NCBI GenBank assembly: GCA_011799875.1
Contig: CM022303.1
Span: 429,211,108-429,275,107 of the forward strand
Reading direction: 5' to 3'
Source of the DNA: Thinopyrum elongatum
Lineage: Eukaryota; Streptophyta; Magnoliopsida; Poales; Poaceae
DNA length: 64,000 bases
Under the pieces are notes generated by a model. That model was not told where the DNA came from and ran no database searches. It was given only the letters and a program-made list of their open reading frames with translations. Position numbers and translations under genes: made by a program. This document shows, piece by piece, positions 1 to 12,420 of the stretch (position 1 is its first letter; each line of letters opens with the position of its first letter).

Positions 1-377
1 TATATGGGAATATATAGGCGAATAAATTAGGTCAGGGGGTGCATGAGGGGCCCACAAGGGTGGGGGGCGTGCCCTACCCCCCTGGGCGCGCCCTCCGTCC
101 TTGTGGCCACCTCGTGGATCTTCCGACTTCATCTCCAAGTCTCCTGGTTGTCTTCTGGTCCAGGAAAAATCATCGCGAAAGTTTTATTCCGTTTGGTATT
201 CCTTTTCTGCGAAACTCAAAAACAGGGAAAAAACAGGAACTGGCACTGGGCTCTAGGTTAATAGGTTAGTCCCAAAAAATAATATAAAATAGCATAATAA
301 TGCAGATAAAACATCCAAAATGGATAATATAATAGCATGGAACAATAAAAAATTATAGATACGTTGGAGACGTATCA
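1..377 (-). repeat. 3' LTR of the Athila-like element (partial)
   Basis: This matches 6822-7204 with scattered substitutions and an 11-base length difference near 187 (the other copy repeats part of a GTTTGG-containing stretch). It ends in ATCA at 377, directly before a CCCCAAGCTTA segment that is the polypurine tract on the minus strand. The remaining 1.2 kb lies left of the window. The divergence between the two LTRs means the insertion is not recent. Confidence 0.9.
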
Positions 378-3221
378 AGCATCCCCAAGCTTAATTCCTG
401 CTCGTCCTCGAGTAGGTAAATGATAAAAACAGAATTTTTGATGTGGAATGCTACCTAACATATTTATCCATGTAATTTTATTTATTGTGGCATGAATGTT
501 CAGATCCGTAAGATTCAAAATAAAAGTTTAATATTGACATAAAAACAATAATACTTCAAGCATACTAATAAAGCAATTATGTCTTCTCAAAATAACATAG
601 CCAAAGAAAGCTATCCCTACAAAATCATATAGTCTGGCTATGCTCCATCTTCATCACACAAAATATTTAAATCATGCACAACCCCGATGACATGCCAAGC
701 AATTGTTTCATACTTTTTATGTTCTCAAACTTTTTCAACTTTCACGCAGTACATGAGTGTGAGCCATGGATATAGCACTATAAGTGGAATAGAATATGGT
801 GGTTGTGGAGAAGACAAAAAGAGGGAGATAGCCAACTAGGCATATCAACGGGCTATGGAGATGCCCATCAATAGATATCAATGTGAGTGAGTAGGGATTG
901 CCATACAACGGATGCACTAGAGCTATAAGTTTATGAAAGCTCAAAAGAAAACTAAGTGGGTGTGCATCCAACTCGCTTGCTCACGAAGACATAGGGCAAT
1001 TTGAGGAAGCCCATCATTGGAATATACAAGCCAAGTTCTATAATGAAAAATTCCCACTAGTATATGAAAGTGATATCATAGGAGACTCTCTATCATGAAG
1101 ATCATGGCGCTACTTTGAAGCACAAGTGTGGAGAAAGGATAGTAACATTGCCCCTTCTCTCTTTTTCTCTCATTTATTTTTTTTATTTGGGCCTTTCTCA
1201 TTTTTTTGGCCTCTTTTTTTTTCTTCTTTTTTATTTCTTTTTTATTTTTCGTCCGGAGTCTCATCCCGACTTGTGGGGGAATCATAGTCTCCATCATCCT
1301 TTCCTCACTGGGACAATGCTCTAATAATGAAGATCATCACACTTTTATTTACTTACAACTCAAGAATTACAACTCGATACTTAGAACAAAATATGACTCT
1401 ATATGAATGCCTCCGGCGGTGTACCGGGATGTGCAATGAATCAAGAGTGACATGTATGAAAGAATTATGAAAGGTGGCTTTGCCACAAATACGATGTCAA
1501 CTACATGATCATGCAAAGCAATATGACAATGATGAAGCGTGTCATAATAAACGGAACGGTGGAAAGTTGCATGGTAATATATCTCGGAATGCCTATGGAA
1601 ATGCCATAATAGGTAGGTATGGTGGCTGTTTTGAGGAAGGTATATGGTGGGTTTATGGTACCGGCGAGAGTTGCGCGACACAAGAGAGGCTAGCAATGGT
1701 GGAAGGGTGAGAGTGCGTATAATCCATGGACTCAACATTAGTCATAAAGAACTCACATACTTATTGCAAAAATCTATTAGTTATCGAAACGAAGTACTAT
1801 GCGCATGCTCCTAGGGGGATAGATTGGTAGGAAAGGACCATCGCTCGTCCCCGACCGCCACTCATAAGGAAGACAATCAAAAAATAAATCATGTTCCGAC
1901 TTCATCATATAACGGTTCACCATACGTGCATGCTACGGGAATCACAAACTTTAACACAAGTATCTCTCAAATTCACAACTACTCACTAGCATGACTCTAA
2001 TATCACCATCTTCATATCTCAAAACAATCATAAACAATCAAACTTCTCATAGTATTCAATGCACTTTATATGAAAGTTTTTATTATATCCATCTTGGATG
2101 CCTATCATATTAGGACTAAATTTATAACCAAAGCAAATTATCATGATGTTTAGAGACTCTAAAAATAATATAAGTGAAGCATGAGAGTTCATCAATTTCT
2201 ATAAAATAAAACCACCGCCGTGCTCTAAAAAGATATAAGTGAAGCACTAGAGCAATATTGCCTAGCTCAAAAGATATAAGTGAAGCACAAAGAGTATTCT
2301 AATAAATCACGATTCATGCGTGTCCCTATCAAAAGGTGTCTACAGCAAGGAGGATTGTGGCAAACTAAAAAGAAAAGACTCAAATCATACAAGACTCTCC
2401 AATCAAAACACATATCATGTGGTGAATAAAAATATAGCCTCAAGTAAAGTTACCGATAGACGAAGACGAAAGAGGGGATGCCTTCTGGGGCATCCCCAAG
2501 CTTAGGCTCTTGGTTATCCTTGAATATTATCTTGGTGTGCCTTGGGCATCCCCAAGCTTAGGCTCTTGCCACTCCTTATTCCATAGTCCATCAAATCCTT
2601 AACCAAAACTTGAAAACTTCACAACACAAAACTCAACAGAAAAATCTCATAAGCTCCATTAGTATAAGAAAATAAATCACCACTTTATGGTACTGTTGCA
2701 AACTCATTATTTATTTATAATGGTGTAATATCTACTCTATTCCAACTTTTACATGGTTCATACCCCCCGATACTACCCATAGATTCATCAAAATAAGCAA
2801 ACAACACATAGAAAACAAAATCTATAAAAAACAGAACAGTCTGTAGCAATCTGTAACTCTCGAATACTTCTTTAACTCCAAAAATTCTGAAAACTTAGGA
2901 AAACCTGGGAAATTTATGCACCAATCCAGTGAAAAAAGAATCAGATCACAAGCACGTTTAAATAAAATCCAGGAAATTATTTACTGGGCGCACAAGTTTC
3001 TGTTTTTCAGCAGGATCAAAACAACTATCACTGTAAGCTATCCCAAAGGTCTTACTTGGCACAAACACTAATTAAAACACAAAACCACATATAACCAGAG
3101 GCTAGATGAATTATTAAAAGTAAAACAGGAACAAAAATTAAAGAACAAAAATAAAATTGGGTTGCCTCCCAACAAGCGCTATTGTTTAACGCCCTTAGCT
3201 AGGCATAAAACACGAATAGAT
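378..3221 (-). other. Non-coding internal region of the Athila-like element
   Basis: This 2.8-kb AT-rich stretch lies between the protease and the 3' LTR, where a complete Athila element would carry polymerase genes and sequence downstream of them. Short open frames occur on both strands, but none shows a retroelement motif and I see no conserved domain. It contains a T-rich tract near 1155-1255 and a repeated CATCCCCAAGCTTAGGCTCTTG phrase around 2491-2568. That phrase resembles the polypurine tract at 380 and may mark an internal duplication or older recombination. Confidence 0.6.
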
Positions 3222-5308
3222 CTAGGTATTGTCATCTTTGGTATGCCATCCATAAGTGGCTCTCATAATAGATTCGTATGGCAATTTAATTTTCTTTCTA
3301 GTAAAGTGTTCCAGGCCCTTTCTTAACGGAAATTTAAATCTAATGTTTCCTTCTTTCATATCAATAATTGCACCAATCATTCTAAGGAAAGGTCTACCAA
3401 GAATAATAGGACATGTAGGATTGCAATCTATATCAAGAACAATGAAATCTACGGGCACATAATTCCTATTTGCAACAATAAGAACATCATTAATCCTTCC
3501 CATAGGTTTCTTAATAGTGGAATCCGCAAGATGCAAATTTAAAGAACAATCATCAAACTCACGGAAACCTAACACATCACATATAGTTTTTGGAATTGTG
3601 GAAACACTAGCACCCAAATCACACAAAGCATGGCACTCATAATATTTAATTTTCATCTGAATAGTAGGTTCCCACTCATCATAAAGTTTTCTAGGGATAT
3701 AAACTTCCAATTCAAGCTTTTCTTCAAAAGATTGCATCATAGCATCAATGATATGTTTAGTAAAAGCTTTGTTTTTATTATAAGCATGAGGAAAATTCAA
3801 CATGGATTGCAACAAGGAAATACAATCTATTAAAGAACAATTTCATAATTAAATTCCTTGAAATCCAAAAGAGTGGGTTCATTGCTACTTAAAGTCTCGA
3901 CCTCTCAAATCCCACTTTTATCAATTTTTGCATCTAGATCTAAAAACTCTGAATCATTGGGACGCCTTTTAACTAAAGTTGACTCATCTCCAGTCCCATC
4001 TTTATCAAGATTTATATTAGAAAACAAATATTCAATAGGATTCACATCAATCACTTTAAGATCTTCATCATTATTTTCACGAAAACTAGAAGAACACGCT
4101 TTTTCAAACAAATCCCGTTTAGCACGCATCTAAGCGGTTCTTTCGTTGCACTCATTAATGGAAATTCTCATGGCTTTGAGAGACTCATTAATATCATGCT
4201 TGGGTGGAATAGATCTAAGTTTCAAATAATCAACATCAAGAGAAATTCTATCCATGTTCCTAGCCAAATCATCAATCTTGAGAAATTTTTCTTCAATCAA
4301 AGCATTGAAATTCTTTTGCAAACTCATAAATTCTTTAACACTATTCTCAAAATCAGAGGACTTCTTATTATAATTTCCATAAGAGTTGTTGTAGGAATTA
4401 CCATAATTATTAGAGGAATTACTAGGAAATGGCCTAGGATTAAAATTATCTCTATACGTGTTATTACCAAAATTGTTCCTACCAACAAAATTCACATCCA
4501 TAGATTCATTATTATTTTCAATCAAAGTGGACAAAGGCATATCATTAGGATCAATAGAAGCACTCTTAGTAGCAAATAATTTCATAAGTTCATCCATCTT
4601 TCCACTCAAAACATTAATTTCTTCAATTGCATGCACTTTTTTATTAGTGGAAGATCTTTCGGTGTGCCATTGAGAATAATTAACCATAATATTATCTAGG
4701 AGTTTAGTAGCCTCTCCTAAAGTAATTTCCATAAAAGTGCCTCCTGCGGCCGAATCTAAAAGATTTCTAGAAGCAAAATTCAATCCGGCATAATTTTTTT
4801 GTATAATCATCCAAAAATTCAAACCATGAGTAGGGCAATTTCAGATCATCAATTTCATCCTCTCCCAAGATTGTGCAACATGTTCATAATCAAGTTGCTT
4901 AAAATTCATAATATCGTTCCTAAGGGAGATGATCTTAGCGGCAGGAAAATACTTAGAGATGAAAGCATCTTTACACTTGTTCCACGAATCAATACTATTT
5001 TTAGGCAAAGACGAAAACCAAGTTTTAGCACGATCTCTACGCGAAAACAGAAATAGCTTCAATTTAACAATATCATTATCCACGTCTTTTTTCTTTTGCA
5101 TATCACATAAATCAACGAAATTGTTTAGATGGGATGCTGCATCTTCACTAGGAAGGCCAGAAAATTGATATTTCATAACCAGATTCAGCAAAGCGGCATT
5201 TATTTCACAAGATTCCGCATTAGTAGCGGGAGCAATCGGAGTACTAATAAAATCATTGTTATTGGTGTTGGAAAAATCACACAATTTGGTATTCTCTTGA
5301 GCCATCAT
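3222..5308 (-). pseudogene. gag-protease reading frame of the Athila-like element, with in-frame stops
   Basis: Translation begins at an ATG pair (5308 or 5305) about 270 bases downstream of the primer-binding site. Residues about 50-155 look like a retrotransposon gag capsid (motifs FSGLPSEDA, AKTWFSSLP, SWNKCKDAF). An Asn-rich segment and a coiled-coil-like stretch follow. The last section (3815-3222) is an aspartic protease with CDLGASVSTIP as the active-site loop and an ILGRPFL motif near its end. Three stops break the frame without shifting it: TGA at 4843-4841, TAG at 4132-4130 and TGA at 3907-3905. Between 3905 and 3815 there is also a frame change. From family memory these stops sit where Arg or Gln codons would be. 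The product would build virus-like particles in the cytoplasm; as it stands it cannot be made whole. Confidence 0.85.
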
Positions 5309-5511
5309 GACAAAGCAAGCAATCCAACATACGAGCACACAAAGAGCAAGCGAGAAAGATGAATGGAAGAGGGGCGAAGAAAAGGCAAATCTTTTCGAAA
5401 ATCATTTTAGAAGTGGGGGAGAGGAAAACGAGAGGCGAATGGCGAATAATGTAATGCAAGAGATGAGAGTTTATGATGGGTACTTGGTATGTCTTGGCTT
5501 GGCGTAGATCT

Positions 5512-5597
5512 CCCCGGCAACGGCACCAGAAATTGGCAAGTTGACGGGAGACAAATCTTGACTTGACTTGGCATAAATCTCCCCGGCAACGGCGCCA
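5512..5597 (-). other. Primer-binding site for tRNA-Asp, present twice
   Basis: On the plus strand 5581-5597 reads CCCCGGCAACGGCGCCA, the 3' end of plant tRNA-Asp, so the minus strand carries its complement just inside the LTR. A near copy with one change (GGCACCA) lies at 5512-5528, preceded by the same GATCT/AATCT-CCCCGG context. The LTR-proximal copy is the probable functional site. The second is a short tandem duplication of about 69 bases. Confidence 0.8.
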
Positions 5598-5608
5598 GAA
5601 ATTCTTCC

Positions 5609-7204
5609 TGCTACTTCTTGAGCTTGCGTTGGTTTTTCACTTGAAGAGGAAAGGGTGATACAGCAAAGTAGAGATAAGTATTTCCCTCAGTTTGAGAACC
5701 AAGGTATCAATCCAGTAGGAGACAACGCAAAAATCACCGAATAACTGCACAAACAATCAAACAAACTTGCACCCAACGCGATAAAGGGGTTGTCAATCCC
5801 TTCACGGTTACTTACAAAAGTGAGATTTGATAGAGATAGATAAACAATAAAGTAAATATTTTTGTTATTTTTGGTTTATAGAATGGAAAGTAAAAGATTG
5901 CAAGAATAGTAGATCGGAAACTAAAATTGTAGATCGGAAACTTGTATGATGGAAAAGAGACCCGGGGGCCATAGGTTTCACTAGAGGCTTCTCTCAAGAT
6001 AGAAAATAATACGGTGGGTGAACAAATTACTGCCGAGCAATTGATAGAAAAGCTCAAAGTTATGACGATATCTAAGGCAATGATCATGAATATAGGCATC
6101 ACGTCCGTGTCAAGTAGACCGACTCATGCCTGCATCTACTACTATTACTCCACACATCGACCGCTATCCAGCATGCATCTAGAGTATTAAGTTCATAAAG
6201 GACGGAGTAATGCATTAAGTAAGATGACATGATGTAGATGAATCAACTCAAGCAATATGATGAAAACCCATCTTTTTATTCTCGATGGCAACAATACAAT
6301 ACGTGCCTTGCTGCCCCTACTGTCACTGGGAAAGGACACCGCAAGATTGAACCCAAAGCTAAGCACATCTCCCATTGCAAGAACAACCAATCTAGTTGGC
6401 CAAACCAAACCGATAGTTCGAAGAGAATTACAAAGATATCAAATCATGCATATAAGAATTCAGAGAAGATTCATATAATATTCATAGATAAGCTGATCAT
6501 AAATCCACAATTCATCGGATCTCGACAAACACACCGCAAAAAAGTATTACATCGAATAGATCTCCAAGAACATCGAGGAGAACATGGTATTGAGAATCAA
6601 AGAGAGAGAAGAAGCCATCTAGCTACTAGCTATGGGCCCGTAGATCTGAGGTAAACTACTCACGCTTCATCGGAAGGGTAATGGTGTTGATGTAGAAGCC
6701 CTCCGTGATCGAATCCCCCTCCGGCAGGACACCGGAAAAGGTCCCTAGATGGGATCTCACGGGTACAGAAGGTTGCGGCGGCGGAAAAGTGTTTTCGTGG
6801 ATGCCTCTGTTGGTTTGGGGATATATGGGAATATATAGGCGAAGAAATTAGGTCAGGGGGTGCACGAGGGGCCCACAAGGGTGGGGGCGCGCCCCGTAGG
6901 GCGCGCCCTCCGTCCTTGTGGCCGCCTTGTGGCTCTTCCGACTTCATCTCCAAGTCTCCTAGTTGTCTTCTGGTGCAAGAAAAATCATCACGAAAGTTTT
7001 ATTCCGTTTGGACTCCGTTTGGTATTCCTTTTCCGCGAAACTCAAAAATAGGGAAAAAAATAGGAACTGGCAGTGGGCTCTAGGTTAATAGGTTAGTCCC
7101 AAAAAATAATATAAAATAGCATAATAATGCATATAAAACATCCAAAACAGATAATATAATAGCATGGAACAATAAAAAATTATAGATACGTTGGAGACGT
7201 ATCA
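5609..7204 (-). repeat. 5' LTR of the Athila-like element
   Basis: A 1596-base LTR. In plus-strand coordinates it starts with TG at 5609, 11 bases from the primer-binding site, and ends with CA at 7204, where the host LTR fragment begins. Its final 383 bases match 1-377. It would hold the element's promoter and polyadenylation signals on the minus strand. Open frames inside it (such as 6238-6654) are not conserved and are treated as chance. Confidence 0.87.
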
Positions 7205-8032
7205 ATGCTCACCACTAGGAGTGAGTAATTCCTTCGTAGGATTGCTGGTCGGTGAGGAGTTGGATGAGATTCAGCATGTAATCGAGTTAATTTTGTTAGG
7301 GCTTGATCCCTAGTATCCACTGTGTTCTGAGATTGATGTTGCTATGACTTTGCTATGCTTAATGCTTGTCACTTGGGCCCAAGTGCCATGATTTCAAATC
7401 TGAACCATTTATGTTTTCACCATTATCTCTATGTTCATGATCCAATCTTGCAAGTTATATGCACCTATTACGTGTTATGATCCGTAAACCCCAAGGTGAC
7501 AATAATTGGGATACTTTCCGGTGATGACCGTAGTTTGAAGAGTTCATGTATTCACTATGTGTTAATGCTTTGTTCCGGTTCTCTATTAAAAGGAGGCCTT
7601 AATATCCCTTAGTTTTTTTATGGACCCCACTACCACAGGAGGGTAGGACAAAGATGTCATGCAAGTTCATTTCCATAAGCACATATGACTATTTACGAAA
7701 TACATGCCTACATTATATTTATGAACTGGAGCTAGTTCTGTGTCACCCTAGGTTACGACTGTTATATGATGAATATCATCCAACGTAATCACTGATCCAA
7801 TGCCTAAGAGTTTCCCACATATTGTTCTTGCTAAGTTACTATTGCTATTGCTACTGTTACAACTGCTACAAAACTGTTCCTGTTGTTACCGTTACCACTG
7901 CTATCATTCCTTCTACTATCAAACTATCATATTATTGTGCTACTAATCACTTTGCTGCAGATTTAATCTCCGGGTTTGGTTGAATTGACAGCTCAACTGC
8001 TAATACTTGCAAATATTCTTTGGCTCCCCTTG
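7205..8032 (+). repeat. Athila-type LTR fragment, left part (host of two insertions)
   Basis: No coding potential. The text (for example TTCACTATGTGTTAATGC and TATTAAAAGGAGGCC) matches what I remember of Triticeae Gypsy LTRs. It resumes at 22966 after the Tat element and ends in GGGTTATCA at 23040, the proper 3' LTR end. TATTAAAAGG near 7585 may be its TATA-like element. The left portion is cut off by the Athila insertion ending at 7204. CCTTG at 8028-8032 is repeated at 22961-22965 and is the target duplication of the Tat element. Confidence 0.75.
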
Positions 8033-8142
8033 TGTCGGTGCAACAAACCCTGGGTCTGTTGCCCAGACTGTGCACAGGCACGGGAACAAGATTATGGCAC
8101 CAGGCCATGCCAGAGTACAAGAGACCAAGATCTTCGAAGGAC
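8033..8142 (+). repeat. 5' LTR of the Tat element, first part
   Basis: This matches 22044-22151 closely, then breaks at 8142 in AGGAC. The match resumes after a second AGGAC at 12416-12420. The interruption is the solo LTR at 8143-12415. Confidence 0.9.
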
Positions 8143-9443
8143 TGTAACACCCCAAAAATTTAATCATGTTTTTACTAAATGAAAATTTGGCCAAATATAA
8201 AATTTTGAATTATATCAGGTCCTTTATTATTTTCAGGGTATTTTCTGTTTCTGTTTTCAAAATTCTTCCCTCCATATAGAAATTTTGAAAATAATACTGT
8301 GGATTTGGTAGTTTTCCTAAAACATTTCAATTATATTTTAATAACAGTAGGAATTATTTTCATAACAAAAATTTGCCCTGAAACAATCATTTTAATAGCA
8401 TTTTTAATCTTTGAAATGCTTCTGTTGCACTACAACCATTTTAAATAATTCTTTAAAAATTCCACAAAAAATTATGGGAAGTCATAGGATGTCTACATAT
8501 CATTTTTGTGAAAAAACCCAACTTGGTCTTTTGGAAATTTTGAGAGAAACAAGCTCTTTTCATTTCTGGTCTAGATCCAACTTTGCACTACAACCCTATC
8601 CTTCCTTGCTCCAAAAATCCTGAAATTTTTCCCACCTATAGTCCCTCCAACCAAACCCTTAAGTCCAAAATTTTAGCTCCATTGGAATCATTTTGGTTCA
8701 CCAAATATTCCTCTGAATTTCCTATCCAGAAATGAATTTCTCTAAAACTTGAACAGACAAGTTTTCTATTTTCACAAACCAACTCCACCATCATCACTAT
8801 CATCTAAGGAGACACCAACCTGCCAAGTATCACATCTAAAAATGTTCCCTAACTAGGCCTAGCATTCTATCAAACAGGTGATGTGCATGGCAGAATCTGA
8901 CAACTTCCTAAGCCACCATGTTGAACTTGCTCCTTCTGCTAAAAGAACTTGTCCACTATCCTTTTAGTCCACGGTAGCACTATCCTGCCAAAACTCGTCT
9001 TGGTTGGACCACTGTAGCCCACCCTGGCATTTAGTCGAGCAGCTGGTGCACGTGCGTAGAGCGCGGCCAGAGCGCCAAAACTGCAGGCGTCAGCACCGTC
9101 CCCGCGCGGCCCCCTGCTGCCTCCCTCGCGCAAGGACCACCCCAGGCGGCTTCGCGGGCAAGCACCGTGCCTTGCCGACACCTATCTCGTACCCTAGCGC
9201 CACCCTCCACCGACCTGCACCGTCCGCCGCCGTAATCTTCTCGGGCACGGCACCGCCAAGCCACCCGACGCCCTCCTAGCCTACCAAGCTCGCCCGAGCT
9301 TATCTACGGGAGTTACTGGCCACACCAACCCCTCCACCGCCCTCGCTGACCCTCGCCACCGACCTCAACCACTTGAACGGCGCAGTAATGGCCACCGCCA
9401 TCTCGGCCATCTCCAGAACCCGCCGCACCGACCTCCCTCCTCC

Positions 9444-9450
9444 TTATAAA
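9444..9450 (+). promoter_or_regulatory. TATA box of the 4.27-kb solo LTR
   Basis: TTATAAA sits at the 3' side of a pyrimidine-rich CpG-dense stretch, in the usual place for an LTR promoter. It supports plus-strand orientation of the LTR. Confidence 0.45.
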
Positions 9451-11569
9451 GCTACCCCGAGCTCTGTCCACTCGATAACAGTCTCCCCTCGCCCTCTGAA
9501 AGCCTCCTCGAGCAGCCCCATGACCTGAAACGGTCATCCTCACCGTCTCCGATACCCACGACCGCCGCAACCTCTCCGACGATTCCGTCACACCCACGGC
9601 CTTCCCACCAAAATTTCCCCATCACTAGCCCCCTTGAGCTTTCGCAGATCCGCTCCGCCTCTCAATTTTCCTTGGAAGCCATCGTAGGTGAAGTTCCCAT
9701 TTCATCCGACGCCGCCGTCCACCGAGAACCTCGCCACGCTCCACTCCGGCCACCCCCGATGCTGCCCAGACCACCTACGGGCGCGGGATGGAGTGGCGGA
9801 TCCGTCCCCGCCGTCGCTCGGGGCCGCCAAGCTCTTCATCAATGGTGGCGAGCAACGCCGGTGTTCCTCTATTCGGTTGCAAGGAAGAAGGGCGGGGAGA
9901 CCACTCGAACATGACAGGTGGGTCCCCGGGGCCCACCGTCAGCGACCCAGAACTGGCCATAAGTGGAAACGACTTCCCAAAATACACCATCGACGTCAGC
10001 GCGCCCACGTGACCGTGCGGCTGGGCCGGACCCTGTGGCATCGCGCGGTTAAACGGCGCTCAGGGCGCATCTCTACCTTTTCTCTTTTCTTTTACCAGCA
10101 TATCTCAAATAACTCCTCTGCCACTATTACAAGTCCAAATCTGATGATTCAAATTTCTTTAGGTTCCTAAAATCATGCTCTATTTATCTAGATTAGGTGA
10201 ATATTTTTCCTAAGCCTTGTTCTTGCTGGATTTATTAAATAGTCCATTTAATCATTTATTACAGATTGAAAATTCCATAAGTAATTCATACTAACTCCAA
10301 ACCATTTGATTCTTTTTCTAGTATTCCTTATTTTGCCTCTAGTTTATTTTAATATTTATTTCAAAAATATTTGAAACACTTTTTAGCACTGTTTTTGTTG
10401 GTAATTTAAATATTTTTGAAAATAGGAAATGGAGGGGAGAGACTTTTCAAAACTGTTGGAGTGCACCCAACACTTCTGCATAATCAAGGCAAGCATCTTG
10501 AACACTTGATATGGTGAATGCATGGTAGATTATTTGCTAGAATAATTTGAACATGACTATGTTGAATTCAAATTAAACTGGCATATGGCTATTTTTGCAT
10601 GCATGTAGTGTTGGCATGTTTCATCGTACCGTGCATCGTGTGTTGCCATGACTAACTTGCAGGAGCAGGCATAAGAGAAATACCATTACCGGCAGAAGGA
10701 TGATCATGTTGGAGCGTGGTCATGCCTTGTTTGTTATGTATGTTGGAGCATGCAAGGGTTGTGGCCCTGTTTGGTATTGCTGTTAAAAGAATACTTTGTT
10801 GTGCTAACCACTTCAGGAAAACTCAACCTCCTGAGTCGACCGTAGATCAAGTCTTGTTCTGATAACCCCCATACTTGATTCGTGTTGCCACTTGTTCCTG
10901 CCACTGGTGGGGTATGGTTCAGTAAGTTGCTAACCCCTTTCCGTGCACACACCGTACAGAGAGGCCACAGTGGAAGATACCAGCGGCCACTGGTAGGCAT
11001 GCCACTTGGTCAGGGGGCATGGGTGTTACCGGTTGTTGCCGAGAGGGGGTGTCCCCTTGGAATCCGCGCGTATTAATAGTGATCCCATGCTACTCGAGAT
11101 TGTTGTCTCCCCGACTTAGAGTTTTTGTGGAATGATGCTTTGGGTGATTCCTGGCATACGGACGGTTAATCTGGTGTGTGCTGGTCAGGTGTGTTTTCAA
11201 CCCAAAGACCGTAATGGGAATTAGTCAGTGTCACGGTACTGACTAAAGAAATCCTTTACTTGTGGGTAAAGAGCACACCCTCTGCAGAGTTTAAACCTAT
11301 TCGAATAGCCGTGGCCGCGGTTAAGGGCTACAGTCTGGGTTGGTCAAGTGTCGGTCTTAGTGTCGGTCTCCGGAGGAAAATAATTAGGACATGCCTGAAA
11401 TATTTTGTAGGATAATTATTGACACCCTGAGGCTACCATGAAAATTTTACTATGCACGTTAATATTATTATGGTTATGCATGTTATTGAGGACTAACCCG
11501 TTTCTCTTATTTTGTATTTCCTGAGTGTCTCAGGGGCTGGCTAGACTACCCCGGGCACTCAATTCTATT

Positions 11570-11850
11570 TTCATGACCTCTCGTGGCGTCCCTCGAGTTA
11601 ACAGGCGGTTTATCACGCCACTACTCTTGTGGACACCCGATTGGCATTTCTCTTCAAGTCCGACCGTGGCGTCACTTGACACCCAATTGGCATTTCTTTT
11701 CAAGACCTCTCGTGGCATCGCCTGAGTTCTCGGATGGTCCTGTCTCGTCCGATTTCTCTTTTAGACACCCATTTGGCATTTCTCTTCAAGACCTACCGTG
11801 GTGTCATTTTAGACATCCGACCGGCATTTCTTTTATTTTATTTTCCTTTA
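11570..11850 (+). repeat. Four degenerate tandem units inside the solo LTR
   Basis: The phrase GACACCCRATTGGCATTTCT, followed by CTTCAAG or a variant, recurs four times. Each is introduced by a CTCTCGTGGCRTC or ACCGTGGYGTC phrase. Unit length varies from about 45 to 120 bases, so it is an irregular minisatellite. Confidence 0.7.
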
Positions 11851-12420
11851 ACTTTCCTTGTTTATCACTAACATTTTTATATATCCATTTATTTGCACAT
11901 GCTAATATGTTATCATGCCATGATTTAATTCCTGACAGCATGCCTTTAAGTCCATCATGAGCATACGCACATATTTTTTAATTCCATTTGATCACATAAT
12001 ATCTGCTGCATTCGGTATATCATCTGTTCATGATGTTTGCGAGTACATTCAAACGTACTCACTGGCTTGTCCCTAGCTATTTACTTGGCCAGGTCAGGAT
12101 TTCCACAAGGAGTACCACCACGACGTCCATGTGGAGCCTAGGATAGCAGCCACGCGGATAGGAATTATCTGGGTCAGCTGTTCTTCTGGGAATGGTGCCC
12201 CATTGACGTTGAAGAACCACAAGTCGCTTCCGTCACCCGTCACCAGATATCATTGTTGTAACATTAGACCTTTATGGTCTTGTATCCAATTTCTTGTAAT
12301 TGCTTGGTAATCTGAAACAAGGACGTGTCCACCAGTAACAGTAATCCTGGGCTGGTGGTAACACAAGGGGTTAAATTTCTGGGAAATTTTGTGTCCCCGA
12401 AATCCGGCCCCGACAAGGAC

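Larger units (their letters stand above)
1..7204 (-). mobile_element. Athila-lineage Gypsy LTR retrotransposon, gag-protease only, 3' LTR cut by window edge
   Basis: Two copies of one LTR end flank a minus-strand internal region. Positions 1-377 align almost base for base with 6822-7204, and both end in GACGTATCA. On the minus strand the order is 5' LTR (5609-7204), primer-binding site complementary to the 3' end of tRNA-Asp (5581-5597), gag, protease, about 2.8 kb of non-coding DNA, a purine-rich tract next to 378, then the 3' LTR. The DLGA-type protease and tRNA-Asp primer are typical of Athila-like Ty3/Gypsy elements. No reverse transcriptase, RNase H or integrase is seen, so it probably relied on proteins from related elements. 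The roughly 1.6-kb LTR and gag-protease content resemble Triticeae families such as Sabrina, but that name is from memory. It sits inside an older LTR of opposite orientation (7205-8032). Confidence 0.88.
8143..12415 (+). mobile_element. Giant solo LTR (4.27 kb) inserted in the Tat 5' LTR
   Basis: The insert starts TGTAACACCCC and ends CCGACA, with a perfect 5-base target duplication AGGAC on both sides (8138-8142 and 12416-12420). These are LTR retrotransposon ends, but no internal domain, primer site or coding motif is present. It is best read as one long LTR left by recombination between two LTRs. Composition runs from AT-rich at the start, through a CpG-rich section (about 9040-10050), to a mixed tail. 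LTRs of 4-5 kb are known from Triticeae LARD elements such as Sukkula; membership of that family is a guess. Open frames inside it lack recognisable domains. Confidence 0.8.

Noticed and set aside
1367..1738. A 123-residue minus-strand frame
   Set aside because: It lies in the non-coding internal region of the Athila-like element, has no retroelement motif, and a plus-strand frame of similar length overlaps it.
8939..10170. Several GC-rich frames of 75-160 residues
   Set aside because: They are inside the CpG-rich part of the 4.27-kb solo LTR; overlapping frames on both strands and no domain.
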